A stretch of 64,000 nt of DNA from Pseudomonas sp. ANT_H4 (GCF_008369295.1 NZ_VOBG01000003.1:62001-126000); one strand, 5' to 3'. Shown: positions 18,728 through 29,023, numbered from the stretch's first letter. The notes: a model not told the origin generated them from the letters alone. Program-made: numbers and translations.

Positions 18728-19284
18728 GTTCGATGAAAGTCTGGCGCGCCACTGATTACGTACGCATGCCGTGGAAGAACGGCGGCGGTAGCACCGAAGA
18801 GATCACCCGTGATGCGGGTGAGGGTCTGGACGGTTTTGGCTGGCGCCTGTCGATTGCCGATATCGGTGAGTCGGGCGGGTTCTCCACCTATGCCGGGTAT
18901 CAGCGGATCATTACGGTGCTGCAAGGAGCGGGCATGGTGCTGACGGTGGATGGCCAGGATACGCATGGGTTGTTACCGCTTGATCCGTTCCCGTTCAAGG
19001 GTGAAAGCCAGGTGTCCTGCAAGTTGGTGGGCGGGCCGATCCGCGATTTCAACCTGATCTATTCACCGCAGCGCTATCAGGCGCGGTTGCAGTGGATGGA
19101 TGGGGCGCAGCGCTTCTTTAGTGAGGCGCAGACCGTGCTGGTGTTCAGTGTGGCGGATGAAGTGGCGGTGCTTGGTGAGGTGTTGGGCCGGCACGATTGC
19201 CTGCAATTGGACGGTAACGCTGGCCTGTTGGACGTCAGCGTCGCCGGCCGCTGCTGCGTCATCGAACTGACTGCACGCGGTTAA
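18724..19284 (+). CDS. hutD: HutD family protein
   Basis: This 186-residue cupin-like protein carries the family motifs MPWKNGGGSTEEITRD near residue 17 and FGWRLSIADI near residue 39. In P. fluorescens HutD has been described as a governor that limits hut overexpression, but its molecular action is not settled. It overlaps hutC by 4 bp, so the two are translationally coupled. A REP palindrome follows the stop. Confidence 0.93.
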   Translation: MSSMKVWRATDYVRMPWKNGGGSTEEITRDAGEGLDGFGWRLSIADIGESGGFSTYAGYQRIITVLQGAGMVLTVDGQDTHGLLPLDPFPFKGESQVSCKLVGGPIRDFNLIYSPQRYQARLQWMDGAQRFFSEAQTVLVFSVADEVAVLGEVLGRHDCLQLDGNAGLLDVSVAGRCCVIELTARG

Positions 19285-19287
19285 AAA

Positions 19288-19315
19288 TGTGGGAGCGAGC
19301 AAGCCCGCTCCCACA
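19288..19315. repeat. Single REP palindrome after hutD
   Basis: TGTGGGAGCG and CGCTCCCACA form perfect 10-bp arms around AGCAAGCC. It lies 4 bp past the hutD stop, where it could act as a 3' stem-loop for hutCD mRNA. Confidence 0.8.
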
Positions 19316-19362
19316 GTTGCTTTCCGTTGGTCTCTCGATCTGTTTCCAGGCTCCGCACCAAC

Positions 19363-19410
19363 TTGTTACCGAATGCCCCAGCATGGCGCAAAGCCCTGCC
19401 CTGGTAACAA
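19363..19410. promoter_or_regulatory. Candidate CbrB-type enhancer upstream of hutU
   Basis: TTGTTACC (19363-19370) and GGTAACAA (19403-19410) are perfect 8-bp inverted arms, 32 bp apart. They resemble TGTTAC/GTAACA half-sites reported for CbrB. The pair is about 115-160 bp upstream of the sigma-54 element, a usual enhancer distance. CbrB and NtrC control of hutU is known in P. fluorescens; this particular site is inferred, and the spacer is longer than I would expect. Confidence 0.55.
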
Positions 19411-19522
19411 TCCTCCCTCGCTTTAAAAAGTCACTGTAAAAAACTTCATCAAGCCGCCAAGCCTTATTTTCCAAGGCTTGCGCGGCTGTTCGAAAAAAAT
19501 CTACAACCCTCCCCATCCAAGT

Positions 19523-19538
19523 TGGCCGCTTGATTGCA
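19523..19538 (+). promoter_or_regulatory. Sigma-54 promoter of the hutU operon
   Basis: TGGCCGCTTGATTGCA has GG and GC exactly 12 bp apart and a good -12 TTGCA. The expected start point, near 19549, falls inside the HutC operator. This gives an RpoN-driven, HutC-repressed promoter, as described for P. fluorescens hutU. Confidence 0.78.
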
Positions 19539-19542
19539 TATG

Positions 19543-19556
19543 CTTGTATGTACAAG
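19543..19556. promoter_or_regulatory. HutC operator at hutU
   Basis: CTTGTATGTACAAG has perfect 6-bp arms (CTTGTA/TACAAG). It begins five bases after the -12 element, so bound repressor would cover the start point and block open-complex formation. Confidence 0.85.
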
Positions 19557-19635
19557 TAAAGATGTGTGCGTAAGAGTCCATGAACATCCTCTTCGCACCA
19601 ATCATGTTCGCGCATTGATCGTTGAGGAGTTTTTC

Positions 19636-21321
19636 GTGACTGATTTTTCCGAGGCTAAGCCTACAAAGTACCGTGACGTCGAAATCCGCGCTGCTCGCGG
19701 TAACACGCTCACCGCCAAAAGCTGGCTGACCGAAGCGCCGCTGCGCATGCTGATGAATAACCTTGACCCGCAAGTGGCCGAAAACCCGAAAGAGCTGGTG
19801 GTATACGGCGGCATCGGCCGTGCGGCGCGCAACTGGGAATGCTACGACCAGATCGTCGAAAGCCTGACCAACCTCAATGACGACGAAACCCTGCTGGTGC
19901 AATCCGGCAAACCGGTTGGCGTATTCAAGACCCACAGCAACGCCCCACGCGTACTGATCGCCAACTCCAACCTGGTGCCGCACTGGGCCAGTTGGGAACA
20001 CTTCAACGAACTGGATGCCAAGGGTCTGGCCATGTACGGCCAGATGACTGCGGGCAGCTGGATCTACATCGGCAGCCAGGGCATCGTCCAGGGCACTTAC
20101 GAAACCTTCGTCGAAGCCGGTCGCCAGCATTACAACAATGACCTCAAGGGTCGTTGGGTTCTGACCGCAGGCCTTGGTGGCATGGGCGGCGCTCAGCCTC
20201 TGGCTGCAACCCTGGCCGGCGCTTGCTCGCTGAACATTGAATGCCAGCAGGTCAGCATCGATTTCCGTTTGAACAGCCGCTATGTCGACGAGCAAGCCAC
20301 TGACCTCGACGATGCTCTGGCCCGTATCGCCAAATACACCAAGGAAGGCAAGGCAATTTCCATTGCCCTGCTCGGCAACGCGGCTGAAATTCTGCCGGAG
20401 CTGGTCAAGCGTGGCGTGCGTCCAGACATGGTTACCGACCAGACCAGCGCCCACGATCCGCTCAACGGTTACCTGCCGGCTGGCTGGACTTGGGACGAAT
20501 ACCGCGCTCGCGCCAAGACCGAGCCTGCTGCTGTGATCAAAGCCGCCAAGCAATCGATGGCCGTGCACGTTAAAGCGATGTTGGACTTCCAGAAAATGGG
20601 CGTACCGACTTTCGACTACGGCAACAACATCCGTCAGATGGCGCAAGAAGAAGGCGTGGAAAACGCTTTCGACTTCCCGGGTTTCGTACCGGCTTACATC
20701 CGTCCGCTGTTCTGCCGTGGCATCGGCCCGTTCCGTTGGGCTGCACTGTCGGGTGATCCGCAAGACATCTACAAAACCGATGCCAAAGTAAAAGAGCTGA
20801 TCCCCGACGACGCTCACCTGCACAACTGGTTGGACATGGCCCGCGAGCGCATTGCGTTCCAGGGGCTGCCGGCGCGTATCTGCTGGGTTGGCCTGGGCCA
20901 GCGTGCCAAGTTGGGTCTGGCATTCAACGAAATGGTGCGCAGCGGTGAGCTGTCGGCGCCTGTCGTAATCGGTCGCGACCACCTGGACTCTGGCTCGGTT
21001 GCAAGCCCGAACCGTGAAACCGAATCCATGCAGGACGGTTCCGACGCTGTGTCCGACTGGCCACTGCTCAACGCTTTGCTCAACACCGCCAGCGGTGCGA
21101 CCTGGGTCTCACTGCACCACGGCGGCGGCGTCGGCATGGGCTTCTCCCAGCACTCGGGGATGGTGATTGTTTGTGACGGTACCGATGAAGCGGCTGAGCG
21201 TATTGCCCGCGTACTGCACAACGACCCGGCCACCGGGGTGATGCGTCACGCCGACGCTGGTTACCAGATCGCTATTGATTGCGCCAAGGAGCAGGGCCTG
21301 AACCTGCCGATGATCAAGTAA
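19636..21321 (+). CDS. hutU: Urocanate hydratase
   Basis: This 561-residue NAD+-dependent cytoplasmic enzyme converts urocanate to 4-imidazolone-5-propionate. The family length is complete, with [11 protein letters not shown] near residue 56, a Rossmann-type [15 protein letters not shown] near residue 176, and [18 protein letters not shown] near residue 450. The start chosen is GTG 19636 behind GAGGAG. The frame is open upstream, but that would overlap the operator. It is the first gene of the catabolic operon; a 160-bp gap without a recognisable element separates it from hutX. Confidence 0.97.
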   Translation: MTDFSEAKPTKYRDVEIRAARGNTLTAKSWLTEAPLRMLMNNLDPQVAENPKELVVYGGIGRAARNWECYDQIVESLTNLNDDETLLVQSGKPVGVFKTHSNAPRVLIANSNLVPHWASWEHFNELDAKGLAMYGQMTAGSWIYIGSQGIVQGTYETFVEAGRQHYNNDLKGRWVLTAGLGGMGGAQPLAATLAGACSLNIECQQVSIDFRLNSRYVDEQATDLDDALARIAKYTKEGKAISIALLGNAAEILPELVKRGVRPDMVTDQTSAHDPLNGYLPAGWTWDEYRARAKTEPAAVIKAAKQSMAVHVKAMLDFQKMGVPTFDYGNNIRQMAQEEGVENAFDFPGFVPAYIRPLFCRGIGPFRWAALSGDPQDIYKTDAKVKELIPDDAHLHNWLDMARERIAFQGLPARICWVGLGQRAKLGLAFNEMVRSGELSAPVVIGRDHLDSGSVASPNRETESMQDGSDAVSDWPLLNALLNTASGATWVSLHHGGGVGMGFSQHSGMVIVCDGTDEAAERIARVLHNDPATGVMRHADAGYQIAIDCAKEQGLNLPMIK

Positions 21322-21482
21322 CCAAAGTGGCATAGCCCGTTTTCTGAACACTTGATCCTGCCGGTAGAGCAGGGCGCTGCACCAACAACAAGCGGGCTGC
21401 TGGCACAAGCCTGATGGGACGTGGACAAGGCAGGATGCCTTTTGACTGCCGTAATCCATTTCATGATTGGGAGCGTCACACA

Positions 21483-22451
21483 ATGAAAATGAATAAGACC
21501 CTGCTGACCACGTTGTTCGCCACAAGCTTGTTGGCCAGCGCTGGTGCCACTCAGGCAGCAGGCTGGTGCGAGTCGGGCAAGCCGGTGAAATTCGCCGGCC
21601 TGAACTGGGAAAGCGGCATGTTGCTGACCGATGTCCTGCAAATCGTCCTGGAAAAAGGCTACAACTGCAAAACCGACAGCCTGCCGGGCAACTCCATCAC
21701 CATGGAAAACGCCCTCGGCAGCAATGACATTCAGATCTTCGCTGAGGAGTGGGTAGGCCGTAGCGAAGTCTGGAACAAGGCCGAGAAGGCCGGCAAAGTC
21801 GTCGGCGTCGGCGCTCCGGTAGTGGGCGCCATCGAAGGCTGGTACGTGCCGCGTTATGTGATCGAAGGCGACGCCAAGCGCAAGCTCGAAGCCAAGGCGC
21901 CAGACCTGAAAACCATCGCCGACCTGGCCAAGTATTCCGCCGTGTTCAAGGACCAGGAAGAGCCGGCCAAGGGCCGCTTCTACAACTGTCCGGCCGGCTG
22001 GACCTGCGAGCTGGATAACAGCGAAATGCTCAAAAGCTACGGGCTGGAAAGCACCTACACCAACTTCCGCCCAGGCACAGGCCCGGCGCTGGATGCGGCG
22101 GTGTTGTCCAGCTACAAGCGTGGCGAGCCGATCCTGTTCTACTACTGGTCGCCTACCCCGCTCATGGGCCAGGTGGATCTGGTGAAGCTGGAAGAAAAAC
22201 CGGGTGTGAATAAAAGCGTGACCATCAAAGTAGGCCTGTCCAAGGTGTTCCACGAGCAAGCGCCGGAATTGGTAGCGGTACTGGAGAAGGTCAATCTGCC
22301 GATCGACCTGCTCAACCAGAACCTGGCCCGTATGACTAAAGAGCGAATCGAATCGCCAAAACTGGCGAAAATTTTCCTCAAGGAACATCCTGAAATCTGG
22401 CACGCATGGGTGAGCGACGACGCAGCCAAGAAAATCGACGCGGCCTTGTAG
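21483..22451 (+). CDS. hutX: Histidine ABC transporter, periplasmic binding protein HutX
   Basis: This 322-residue exported protein has a signal peptide (MKMNKTLLTTLFATSLLASA, cleavage near ATQAA-GW). It belongs to the glycine-betaine/choline-type (OpuAC-like) binding family; VKFAGLNWESGMLLTDVLQI is the typical N-terminal strand pattern. The start ATG 21483 has GGGAG upstream. Location in the hut operon with matching permease and ATPase genes supports histidine (or urocanate) as ligand, as reported for HutXWV in related species. Confidence 0.88.
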   Translation: MKMNKTLLTTLFATSLLASAGATQAAGWCESGKPVKFAGLNWESGMLLTDVLQIVLEKGYNCKTDSLPGNSITMENALGSNDIQIFAEEWVGRSEVWNKAEKAGKVVGVGAPVVGAIEGWYVPRYVIEGDAKRKLEAKAPDLKTIADLAKYSAVFKDQEEPAKGRFYNCPAGWTCELDNSEMLKSYGLESTYTNFRPGTGPALDAAVLSSYKRGEPILFYYWSPTPLMGQVDLVKLEEKPGVNKSVTIKVGLSKVFHEQAPELVAVLEKVNLPIDLLNQNLARMTKERIESPKLAKIFLKEHPEIWHAWVSDDAAKKIDAAL

Positions 22452-22522
22452 GTTGAGCGTTCCCGGTTGCCCCAACAGGTAACCGGGCGCTTGGCCACAA
22501 CCCACTGGATCGAGAGCACGAT

Positions 22523-23374
22523 ATGTTTCCTGAGAGTTTTACGTTTTCCATCGCTGACTGGGTCAACGGTTGGGTTGATTCGCTGGTGACCAACTACGGT
22601 GATGTGTTCCGGCAGATCTCCGACACCTTGTTATGGGCCATCGTCAACCTGGAAGGGTTGCTGCGCGCGGCGCCCTGGTGGTTGATGCTGGCGATTGTCG
22701 GTGGCATTGCCTGGCACGCCACCCGCAAGGTCGTAATGACTGCGGTGATCGTCGGCTTGCTGTTTTTGGTGGGCGCGGTCGGGCTGTGGGACAAGCTGAT
22801 GCAAACCCTGGCGCTGATGATGGTGGCCACGGTGATCTCGGTGTTGATTGGCATCCCCCTGGGGATTCTCTCGGCCCGCAGCAATCGCCTGCGTTCGGTG
22901 CTGATGCCGCTGCTGGACATCATGCAAACCATGCCCAGCTTCGTGTACTTGATTCCGGTGCTGATGCTGTTCGGCCTGGGCAAGGTCCCGGCGATTTTCG
23001 CCACGGTGATCTACGCCGCACCACCGCTGATTCGCCTGACCGACCTGGGCATTCGCCAGGTCGATGGCGAAGTCATGGAAGCCATCAACGCCTTTGGTGC
23101 AAACCGCTGGCAGCAACTGTTTGGTGTGCAATTGCCCCTGGCCCTGCCGAGCATCATGGCCGGGATCAACCAGACCACCATGATGGCCTTGTCGATGGTG
23201 GTGATCGCCTCGATGATCGGCGCTCGTGGCTTGGGTGAAGACGTGCTGGTGGGCATCCAGACCCTCAACGTTGGGCGCGGCCTTGAAGCCGGCCTGGCGA
23301 TCGTGATTCTCGCAGTGGTCATCGACCGCATCACCCAGGCCTATGGTCGTCCACTGCATGAGGCGAGCAAATGA
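22523..23374 (+). CDS. hutW: Histidine ABC transporter, permease HutW
   Basis: This 283-residue inner-membrane permease is of the ProW/OpuAB type. About seven helices are visible. The binding-protein-dependent permease signature is [20 protein letters not shown] near residue 185, with the conserved EAINAFGAN loop. The stop overlaps the hutV start by 4 bp. Confidence 0.9.
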   Translation: MFPESFTFSIADWVNGWVDSLVTNYGDVFRQISDTLLWAIVNLEGLLRAAPWWLMLAIVGGIAWHATRKVVMTAVIVGLLFLVGAVGLWDKLMQTLALMMVATVISVLIGIPLGILSARSNRLRSVLMPLLDIMQTMPSFVYLIPVLMLFGLGKVPAIFATVIYAAPPLIRLTDLGIRQVDGEVMEAINAFGANRWQQLFGVQLPLALPSIMAGINQTTMMALSMVVIASMIGARGLGEDVLVGIQTLNVGRGLEAGLAIVILAVVIDRITQAYGRPLHEASK

Positions 23375-24195
23375 CTACCGTCAGCAAGATTGAAGTCAAA
23401 AACGTATTCAAGATCTTCGGTTCCCGTTCCAAGGAAGCGCTGGCTCTTATTGGCCAGGGTAAGACCAAGGATCAGGTACTGGCCGAGACCGGTTGCGTGG
23501 TGGGTGTGAACGACCTGTCGCTGAGCATCAACACTGGCGAGATCTTCGTGATCATGGGCCTGTCGGGTTCCGGCAAGTCGACCCTGGTACGCCACTTCAA
23601 CCGCTTGATCGACCCTACCAGTGGCGCGATCCTGGTGGACGGCGAAGACATCCTGCAATTGGACATGGAAGCCCTGCGCCAATTTCGTCGGCACAAGATC
23701 AGCATGGTGTTCCAGAGCTTCGGCCTGCTGCCCCACAAGAGCGTGCTGGACAACGTCGCCTACGGTTTGAAAGTGCGCGGCGAGACCAAGCAAGTGTGTG
23801 CCGAACGGGCGCTGCACTGGATCGAAATCGTGGGCCTCAAGGGCTACGAGAACAAGTATCCGCACCAGCTATCCGGCGGCATGCGCCAACGGGTGGGCCT
23901 GGCCCGCGCACTGGCGGCCGACACCGACATCATCCTGATGGACGAAGCCTTCAGCGCCCTCGACCCGCTGATCCGCGCCGAGATGCAGGACCAGTTGCTG
24001 GAACTGCAAAAGACCCTGCACAAGACCATCGTTTTCATCACCCACGACCTCGACGAGGCCGTACGCATTGGCAACCGCATTGCGATCCTCAAGGACGGCA
24101 AGCTGATCCAGGTCGGCACGCCCAGGGAGATCCTGCATTCACCGGCGGATGAGTATGTGGACCGCTTTGTTAAACGGCGGGCTGCGGTGGTTTGA
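23371..24195 (+). CDS. hutV: Histidine ABC transporter, ATPase HutV
   Basis: This 274-residue ATPase of the ProV/OpuAA type energises HutW. Walker [11 protein letters not shown] lies near residue 65, the ABC signature [15 protein letters not shown] near 170, Walker [12 protein letters not shown] near 190, and the switch histidine in THDLDEA. Unlike ProV it is short and has no C-terminal CBS pair, so osmotic gating is not expected. It overlaps hutW by ATGA. Confidence 0.92.
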   Translation: MTTVSKIEVKNVFKIFGSRSKEALALIGQGKTKDQVLAETGCVVGVNDLSLSINTGEIFVIMGLSGSGKSTLVRHFNRLIDPTSGAILVDGEDILQLDMEALRQFRRHKISMVFQSFGLLPHKSVLDNVAYGLKVRGETKQVCAERALHWIEIVGLKGYENKYPHQLSGGMRQRVGLARALAADTDIILMDEAFSALDPLIRAEMQDQLLELQKTLHKTIVFITHDLDEAVRIGNRIAILKDGKLIQVGTPREILHSPADEYVDRFVKRRAAVV

Positions 24196-24222
24196 TCCGA
24201 TTTTTTTGGTGAGGGCGCTTGT

Positions 24223-24245
24223 TGTGGCAAGCCCGCTGGCCACAG
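24223..24245. repeat. Imperfect REP-like palindrome
   Basis: TGTGGC and GCCACA arms lie around AAGCCCGCTG in the hutV-hutH1 gap. It resembles a degenerate REP core. Confidence 0.5.
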
Positions 24246-24285
24246 GGATAGTCATAAATTCAAGATTTGTATGAAGAGGTCAACG

Positions 24286-25809
24286 ATGTCCCAGGCTGAA
24301 AAAATCATCATCGCCGACACCCCATTGCGCTGGCAGGACGTGGTCGCCGTGGCTCGCCACGGTGCTGTCCTCGAACTGTCGGGCCAAGCCTGGGCGCGGA
24401 TCGATAATGCCCAGGCTATCGTCCAGTGCATTGTCAGCAGTGGCGAACGGGCCTATGGCGTCAACACCGGCCTGGGCGCCTTGTGCAATGTTTCCCTCAA
24501 AGGCGAGCAACTGAGCCAACTGTCGCGCAACACCTTGCTCAGCCACGCCTGCGGCGTCGGTGCGCCGCTGAGCAACGAGCAAACCCGCGCGATCATCTGC
24601 GCCGCCATTATCAACTACAGCCAGGGCAAGTCTGGCCTGCATCCGCAGGTGGTGCATTCGCTGCTGGCCCTGCTCAACCACGGTATCACCCCGCAAGTGC
24701 CGTCCCAGGGTTCAGTGGGTTACCTCACCCACATGGCCCATATCAGCATCGCCTTGCTCGGGGTCGGCAACGTCAACTACCGGGGCCAGATCGTCTCGGC
24801 GCACGAGGCCCTGGCCGCCGAAAACTTGCAGCCGGTGGTGCTGGGTGCCAAGGACGGGTTGTGCCTGGTCAACGGCACGCCGTGCATGAGCGGCCTGAGC
24901 TGCCTGGCCCTGGCCGATGCCCATCGCCTGCTGCAATGGGCCGACGTGATTGGCGCCATGAGCTTCGAGGCGCAGCGCGGTCAGATCGACGCGTTCGACA
25001 AAGAAATCATCGCCCTCAAGCCGCATCCGGGCATGCAGCAAGTGGGCAGCAACCTGCGGGCACTACTGGACGGCAGTGAAGTGATCGCTGCAAGCAAAGG
25101 CATTCGCACCCAGGATGCCTTGAGCATTCGCTCGATTCCTCAGGTCCACGGTGCGGCGCGCGATCAACTGGAACACGCCACACGGCAGATCGAAACCGAA
25201 CTCAACGGCGCCACCGACAACCCATTGCTGCTCGGCACCCCGGACAACTACCGCGTGGTGTCCCAGGCCAATCCCCATGGGCAATCGGTGGCACTGGCAG
25301 CGGACATGCTGGCCATTGCCCTGGCAGAGATAGGCTCCATCGCCGAGCGTCGCCTTGATCGCCTCATCAACCCCCATGTCAGCGGGCTGCCGGCGTTTCT
25401 GGTGAGCAACCCCGGCGTCAATTCGGGGATGATGATCGTGCAGTACGTCGCCGCGTCCCTCTGCGGGCAAAACCGCCAACTGGCGCAACCGGCGGTGCTC
25501 GACAACTTCGTCACCTCCGGCTTGCAGGAAGATCACCTGAGCATGGGCACTAACGCCGCGCTGAAGTTGCACCAAGTGCTGGAAAACGTCACCCAGATTC
25601 TCGCCATCGAGTACCTGCTGGCGGCCCAGGCTTTCGAATTTCTCCAGGAGCAACGCTTCGGTGCAGGCACCCACACCGCCTGGCGTCTGCTGCGCGAACA
25701 GGTTCCGGCCTACGACCAGGACCGCTGGCTGGCGCCGGACATCACGGCGGCCGCAACGCTGCTCAAGAACGCCGACTTGCTGCACAACGCACTACCGAAT
25801 TTGCGCTGA
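24286..25809 (+). CDS. hutH1: HAL/PAL-family protein HutH1, lacking the MIO triad
   Basis: This 507-residue protein has the full length and fold of the aromatic amino-acid lyase family. It starts at ATG 24286 behind GAAGAGG. Several active-site segments are kept: YGVNTGLGAL, SHACGVG, LVNGTP and QEDHLSMG. However, where HutH2 has [14 protein letters not shown] this one reads GSVGYLTHMAH (from Gly142). The Ala-Ser-Gly that cyclises to the MIO electrophile is therefore gone. The catalytic Tyr of DPYSLR is replaced in QDALSIR (Ala278). Ordinary histidase chemistry is therefore unlikely. It could be a regulator or subunit, a ligand-binding protein or a different enzyme. Normal codon usage and an intact frame argue against a pseudogene. 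Confidence 0.85.
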   Translation: MSQAEKIIIADTPLRWQDVVAVARHGAVLELSGQAWARIDNAQAIVQCIVSSGERAYGVNTGLGALCNVSLKGEQLSQLSRNTLLSHACGVGAPLSNEQTRAIICAAIINYSQGKSGLHPQVVHSLLALLNHGITPQVPSQGSVGYLTHMAHISIALLGVGNVNYRGQIVSAHEALAAENLQPVVLGAKDGLCLVNGTPCMSGLSCLALADAHRLLQWADVIGAMSFEAQRGQIDAFDKEIIALKPHPGMQQVGSNLRALLDGSEVIAASKGIRTQDALSIRSIPQVHGAARDQLEHATRQIETELNGATDNPLLLGTPDNYRVVSQANPHGQSVALAADMLAIALAEIGSIAERRLDRLINPHVSGLPAFLVSNPGVNSGMMIVQYVAASLCGQNRQLAQPAVLDNFVTSGLQEDHLSMGTNAALKLHQVLENVTQILAIEYLLAAQAFEFLQEQRFGAGTHTAWRLLREQVPAYDQDRWLAPDITAAATLLKNADLLHNALPNLR

Positions 25810-25942
25810 GCAGATTTGTAATAAAAAATCCCAACAATAACCAGCGTGCCAAGCCGTCAGTCATCTAAAAGAGGACAACGGCGGATAACGGAAGCATCCG
25901 GAGCGACTGGTAGTTAACAACACTCTCAAAAGGAGCATGAAT

Positions 25943-27475
25943 GTGACTGCGCTAAACCTGATTCCAGGCCAACTGAGCCTTGCCCAACTGCGTGATATCT
26001 ACCAGCAGCCGGTCACCCTCACCCTGGATGACAGCGCCTCGGCCCAGATCGAAGCCAGCGTCGCCTGTGTGGAGCAGATTCTCGCCGAGAACCGCACCGC
26101 TTATGGCATCAATACCGGTTTTGGCCTGCTGGCCTCCACCCGTATCGCCAGTGAAGACCTGGAAAACCTCCAGCGCTCCCTGGTGCTGTCCCACGCCGCC
26201 GGTGTGGGTAAGCCCATCAGTGATGCGTTGGTGCGGTTGGTCATGGTGCTCAAGGTCAACAGCTTGAGCCGGGGTTTCTCCGGGATTCGCCGGCAGGTGA
26301 TCGACGCGTTAATCGCCCTGATCAATGCCGAGGTTTACCCGCACATTCCACTGAAAGGCTCGGTGGGTGCCTCCGGTGACTTGGCGCCATTGGCGCACAT
26401 GTCCCTGGTACTGCTTGGCGAAGGCAAGGCTCGTTACAAAGGCGAATGGCTGGAGGCGACGCAAGCGCTGAAAGTCGCCGGCCTGACCCCGCTGACCCTG
26501 GCTGCGAAAGAAGGCTTGGCGCTGCTTAACGGTACCCAGGTTTCCACTGCTTATGCCTTGCGCGGCCTATTTGAGGGCGAAGATCTGTTTGCCGGTGCCC
26601 TGGCCTGTGGCGGCCTGACGGTGGAAGCGGTGTTGGGCTCGCGCTCGCCGTTTGACGCGCGCATTCATGCCGCTCGCGGTCAGCGCGGCCAGATCGATTC
26701 GGCTGCGGCCTATCGTGATTTGTTGGGGGAGAGCAGCGAAGTCTCGCAATCCCACCAGAACTGCGACAAGGTCCAGGACCCGTACTCCCTGCGCTGCCAG
26801 CCGCAAGTCATGGGCGCCTGCTTGACCCAACTCCGCCAGGCGGCAGAGGTGTTGGTGGTCGAAGCCAACGCCGTGTCCGATAACCCGTTGGTGTTCGCCG
26901 CTGAAGGCGACGTGATTTCCGGCGGCAACTTCCACGCCGAGCCGGTGGCCATGGCCGCTGACAACATGGCTTTGGCCATCGCTGAAATCGGCTCCCTGAG
27001 CGAGCGCCGCATCTCGTTGATGATGGACAAGCACATGTCGCAACTGCCGCCGTTTTTGGTAGCCAACGGTGGTGTTAACTCCGGCTTCATGATCGCCCAA
27101 GTGACTGCAGCGGCCCTGGCCAGTGAGAACAAGGCGCTGGCCCATCCCCATAGCGTTGACAGCTTGCCGACGTCCGCCAACCAGGAAGACCACGTTTCCA
27201 TGGCCCCGGCTGCGGGCAAGCGCCTGTGGGAAATGGCCGAGAACGTGCGCGGCATTCTCGCTGTGGAATGGCTGGCGGCCTGCCAGGGGCTGGATCTGCG
27301 CGACGGCCTGAAAACTTCGCCGAAGCTGGAAAAAGCCCGTGGCATCCTGCGCGGCAAAGTGCCGTTCTATGAGAAGGACCGCTTCTTTGCACCGGACATC
27401 AACGCCGCCACAGAGTTGCTGGCCACGCGCTGCCTGAATGAGTTGGTACCGGCGAAACTGTTGCCGAGCCTGTAA
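25943..27475 (+). CDS. hutH: Histidine ammonia-lyase HutH2
   Basis: This 510-residue protein deaminates histidine to urocanate, the first hut step. It has the canonical MIO triad Ala143-Ser144-Gly145 in [15 protein letters not shown], Tyr53-equivalent [21 protein letters not shown], the catalytic DPYSLR Tyr281 and NQEDHVSM. The GTG at 25943 is preferred because AGGAG is seven bases before it. The ATG at 25937 would put the same site one base away. The length then equals the known P. putida enzyme. This is presumably the true histidase of the pair. A 130-bp gap upstream holds no feature I can name. Confidence 0.96.
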   Translation: MTALNLIPGQLSLAQLRDIYQQPVTLTLDDSASAQIEASVACVEQILAENRTAYGINTGFGLLASTRIASEDLENLQRSLVLSHAAGVGKPISDALVRLVMVLKVNSLSRGFSGIRRQVIDALIALINAEVYPHIPLKGSVGASGDLAPLAHMSLVLLGEGKARYKGEWLEATQALKVAGLTPLTLAAKEGLALLNGTQVSTAYALRGLFEGEDLFAGALACGGLTVEAVLGSRSPFDARIHAARGQRGQIDSAAAYRDLLGESSEVSQSHQNCDKVQDPYSLRCQPQVMGACLTQLRQAAEVLVVEANAVSDNPLVFAAEGDVISGGNFHAEPVAMAADNMALAIAEIGSLSERRISLMMDKHMSQLPPFLVANGGVNSGFMIAQVTAAALASENKALAHPHSVDSLPTSANQEDHVSMAPAAGKRLWEMAENVRGILAVEWLAACQGLDLRDGLKTSPKLEKARGILRGKVPFYEKDRFFAPDINAATELLATRCLNELVPAKLLPSL

Positions 27476-27489
27476 CCCGCAATACCCCC

Positions 27490-27590
27490 TGTAGGAGCGA
27501 GCTTGCTCGCGATGGACGTTAACGATGACACAGGGAGCCAGAAGAAACGCGGTGTCCTTGGGTTCTTCGCGAGCAAGCTCGCTCCTACAG
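27490..27590. repeat. REPIN (family A, complete)
   Basis: The inverted ends TGTAGGAGCGAGCTTGCTCG (left) and CGAGCAAGCTCGCTCCTACA (right) flank a core with GGACGTTAACGATGACACAG and ACGCGGTGTCCTTGGGTTCT. It lies between hutH2 and hutT, inside the presumed operon. Confidence 0.92.
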
Positions 27591-27616
27591 AAAACAAGAA
27601 CAATTAGGGACGAGAA

Positions 27617-29023
27617 ATGCACCAGCAAGAAACGGGTTTGAAACGCGGGCTCTCCGCCCGCCATATTCGCTTCATGGCACTGGGGTCGGCGATCGGCACC
27701 GGGCTGTTTTACGGTTCTGCCTCAGCCATCCAGATGGCCGGCCCCGCCGTGCTGCTGGCCTACCTGATCGGTGGCGCCGCGGTGTTCATGGTCATGCGCG
27801 CCCTGGGCGAAATGGCTGTGCACAACCCGGTGTCCGGCTCCTTCGGCCAGTACGCCAGCACCTACCTGGTTCCCATGGCCGGTTTTGTCCTCGGCTGGAC
27901 CTACGCCTTCGAGATGATCATCGTCTGCCTGGCCGACGTCACCGCCTTTGGCATCTATATGGGCTTTTGGTTTCCCGAAGTGGCGCGCTGGATCTGGGTG
28001 CTGGGCATCGTGCTCCTGATCGGCGGCCTGAACCTGTGCAGCGTCAAAGTCTTTGGCGAAATGGAGTTCTGGCTATCGCTGCTCAAAGTCGGCGCCATTG
28101 TCGCAATGATCCTCGGCGGTTTCGGCATCATGCTGTTCGGCATTCACTCAGCGGGTGACGCACCGGCTACCGGCCTGAGCAACTTGTGGGCCCACGGTGG
28201 CTTTATGCCCAACGGCGTCGGTGGTTTGATCGCTTCCTTTGCGGTGGTGATGTTCGCCTTTGGCGGCATCGAAATCATCGGCATCACTGCCGGCGAAGCC
28301 AAGGACCCGCAGCGGGTCATTCCCAAGGCGATTAACGCCGTACCGCTGCGCATCCTGCTGTTCTACGTGCTGACCCTGTTTGTGCTGATGGCGATCTACC
28401 CATGGCCGCAGATCGGCAGCCAGGGCAGCCCGTTCGTGCAGATCTTCAGCAACCTGGGCATCGGCTCGGCGGCGACCATCCTTAATATCGTGGTGATCTC
28501 GGCAGCCGTTTCGGCCATCAATAGCGACATCTTCGGCGCCGGCCGCATGATGTACGGCCTGGCCCAGCAAGGGCAGGCACCCAAAGGCTTTGCGCAACTG
28601 TCCCGCCAGGGCGTGCCGTGGATGACCGTGGTGGTGATGGGCGCGGCGCTGCTGGGCGGCGTGGTGTTGAACTACCTGATCCCGGAAAACGTATTCCTGG
28701 TGATCGCCTCCATTGCCACCTTCGCCACGGTCTGGGTCTGGCTGATGATCCTCATCACACAAGTGGCGATGCGGCGCTCCATGACCAAAGAGCAAATAGC
28801 CGAACTGAAGTTCCCGGTGCCGTTCTGGCCCTACGCGCCGGCAGCAGCCATCGTGTTCATGCTGTTTATTTTCGGCGTGCTGGGGTATTTCCTGGACACT
28901 CAGGCAGCCCTTATGGTCGGTGTTGCATGGATCGCCTTGCTGGTCGTTGCCTATTTGTTGTGGGTAAAACCCGCCGCCGGGCAAGCAGCCAAGGTCCATT
29001 ACGAGCCAGCTTTGTCTCATTGA
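27617..29023 (+). CDS. hutT: Amino-acid permease HutT (APC family)
   Basis: This is a 468-residue inner-membrane proton symporter with twelve predicted helices. The N-terminal APC signature [20 protein letters not shown] is at residue 10, followed by [39 protein letters not shown] marks helix 6. It resembles proline/histidine-type permeases (ProY/HutT). Position between hutH2 and hutI indicates histidine uptake, giving the locus a second importer beside HutXWV. Confidence 0.92.
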   Translation: MHQQETGLKRGLSARHIRFMALGSAIGTGLFYGSASAIQMAGPAVLLAYLIGGAAVFMVMRALGEMAVHNPVSGSFGQYASTYLVPMAGFVLGWTYAFEMIIVCLADVTAFGIYMGFWFPEVARWIWVLGIVLLIGGLNLCSVKVFGEMEFWLSLLKVGAIVAMILGGFGIMLFGIHSAGDAPATGLSNLWAHGGFMPNGVGGLIASFAVVMFAFGGIEIIGITAGEAKDPQRVIPKAINAVPLRILLFYVLTLFVLMAIYPWPQIGSQGSPFVQIFSNLGIGSAATILNIVVISAAVSAINSDIFGAGRMMYGLAQQGQAPKGFAQLSRQGVPWMTVVVMGAALLGGVVLNYLIPENVFLVIASIATFATVWVWLMILITQVAMRRSMTKEQIAELKFPVPFWPYAPAAAIVFMLFIFGVLGYFLDTQAALMVGVAWIALLVVAYLLWVKPAAGQAAKVHYEPALSH

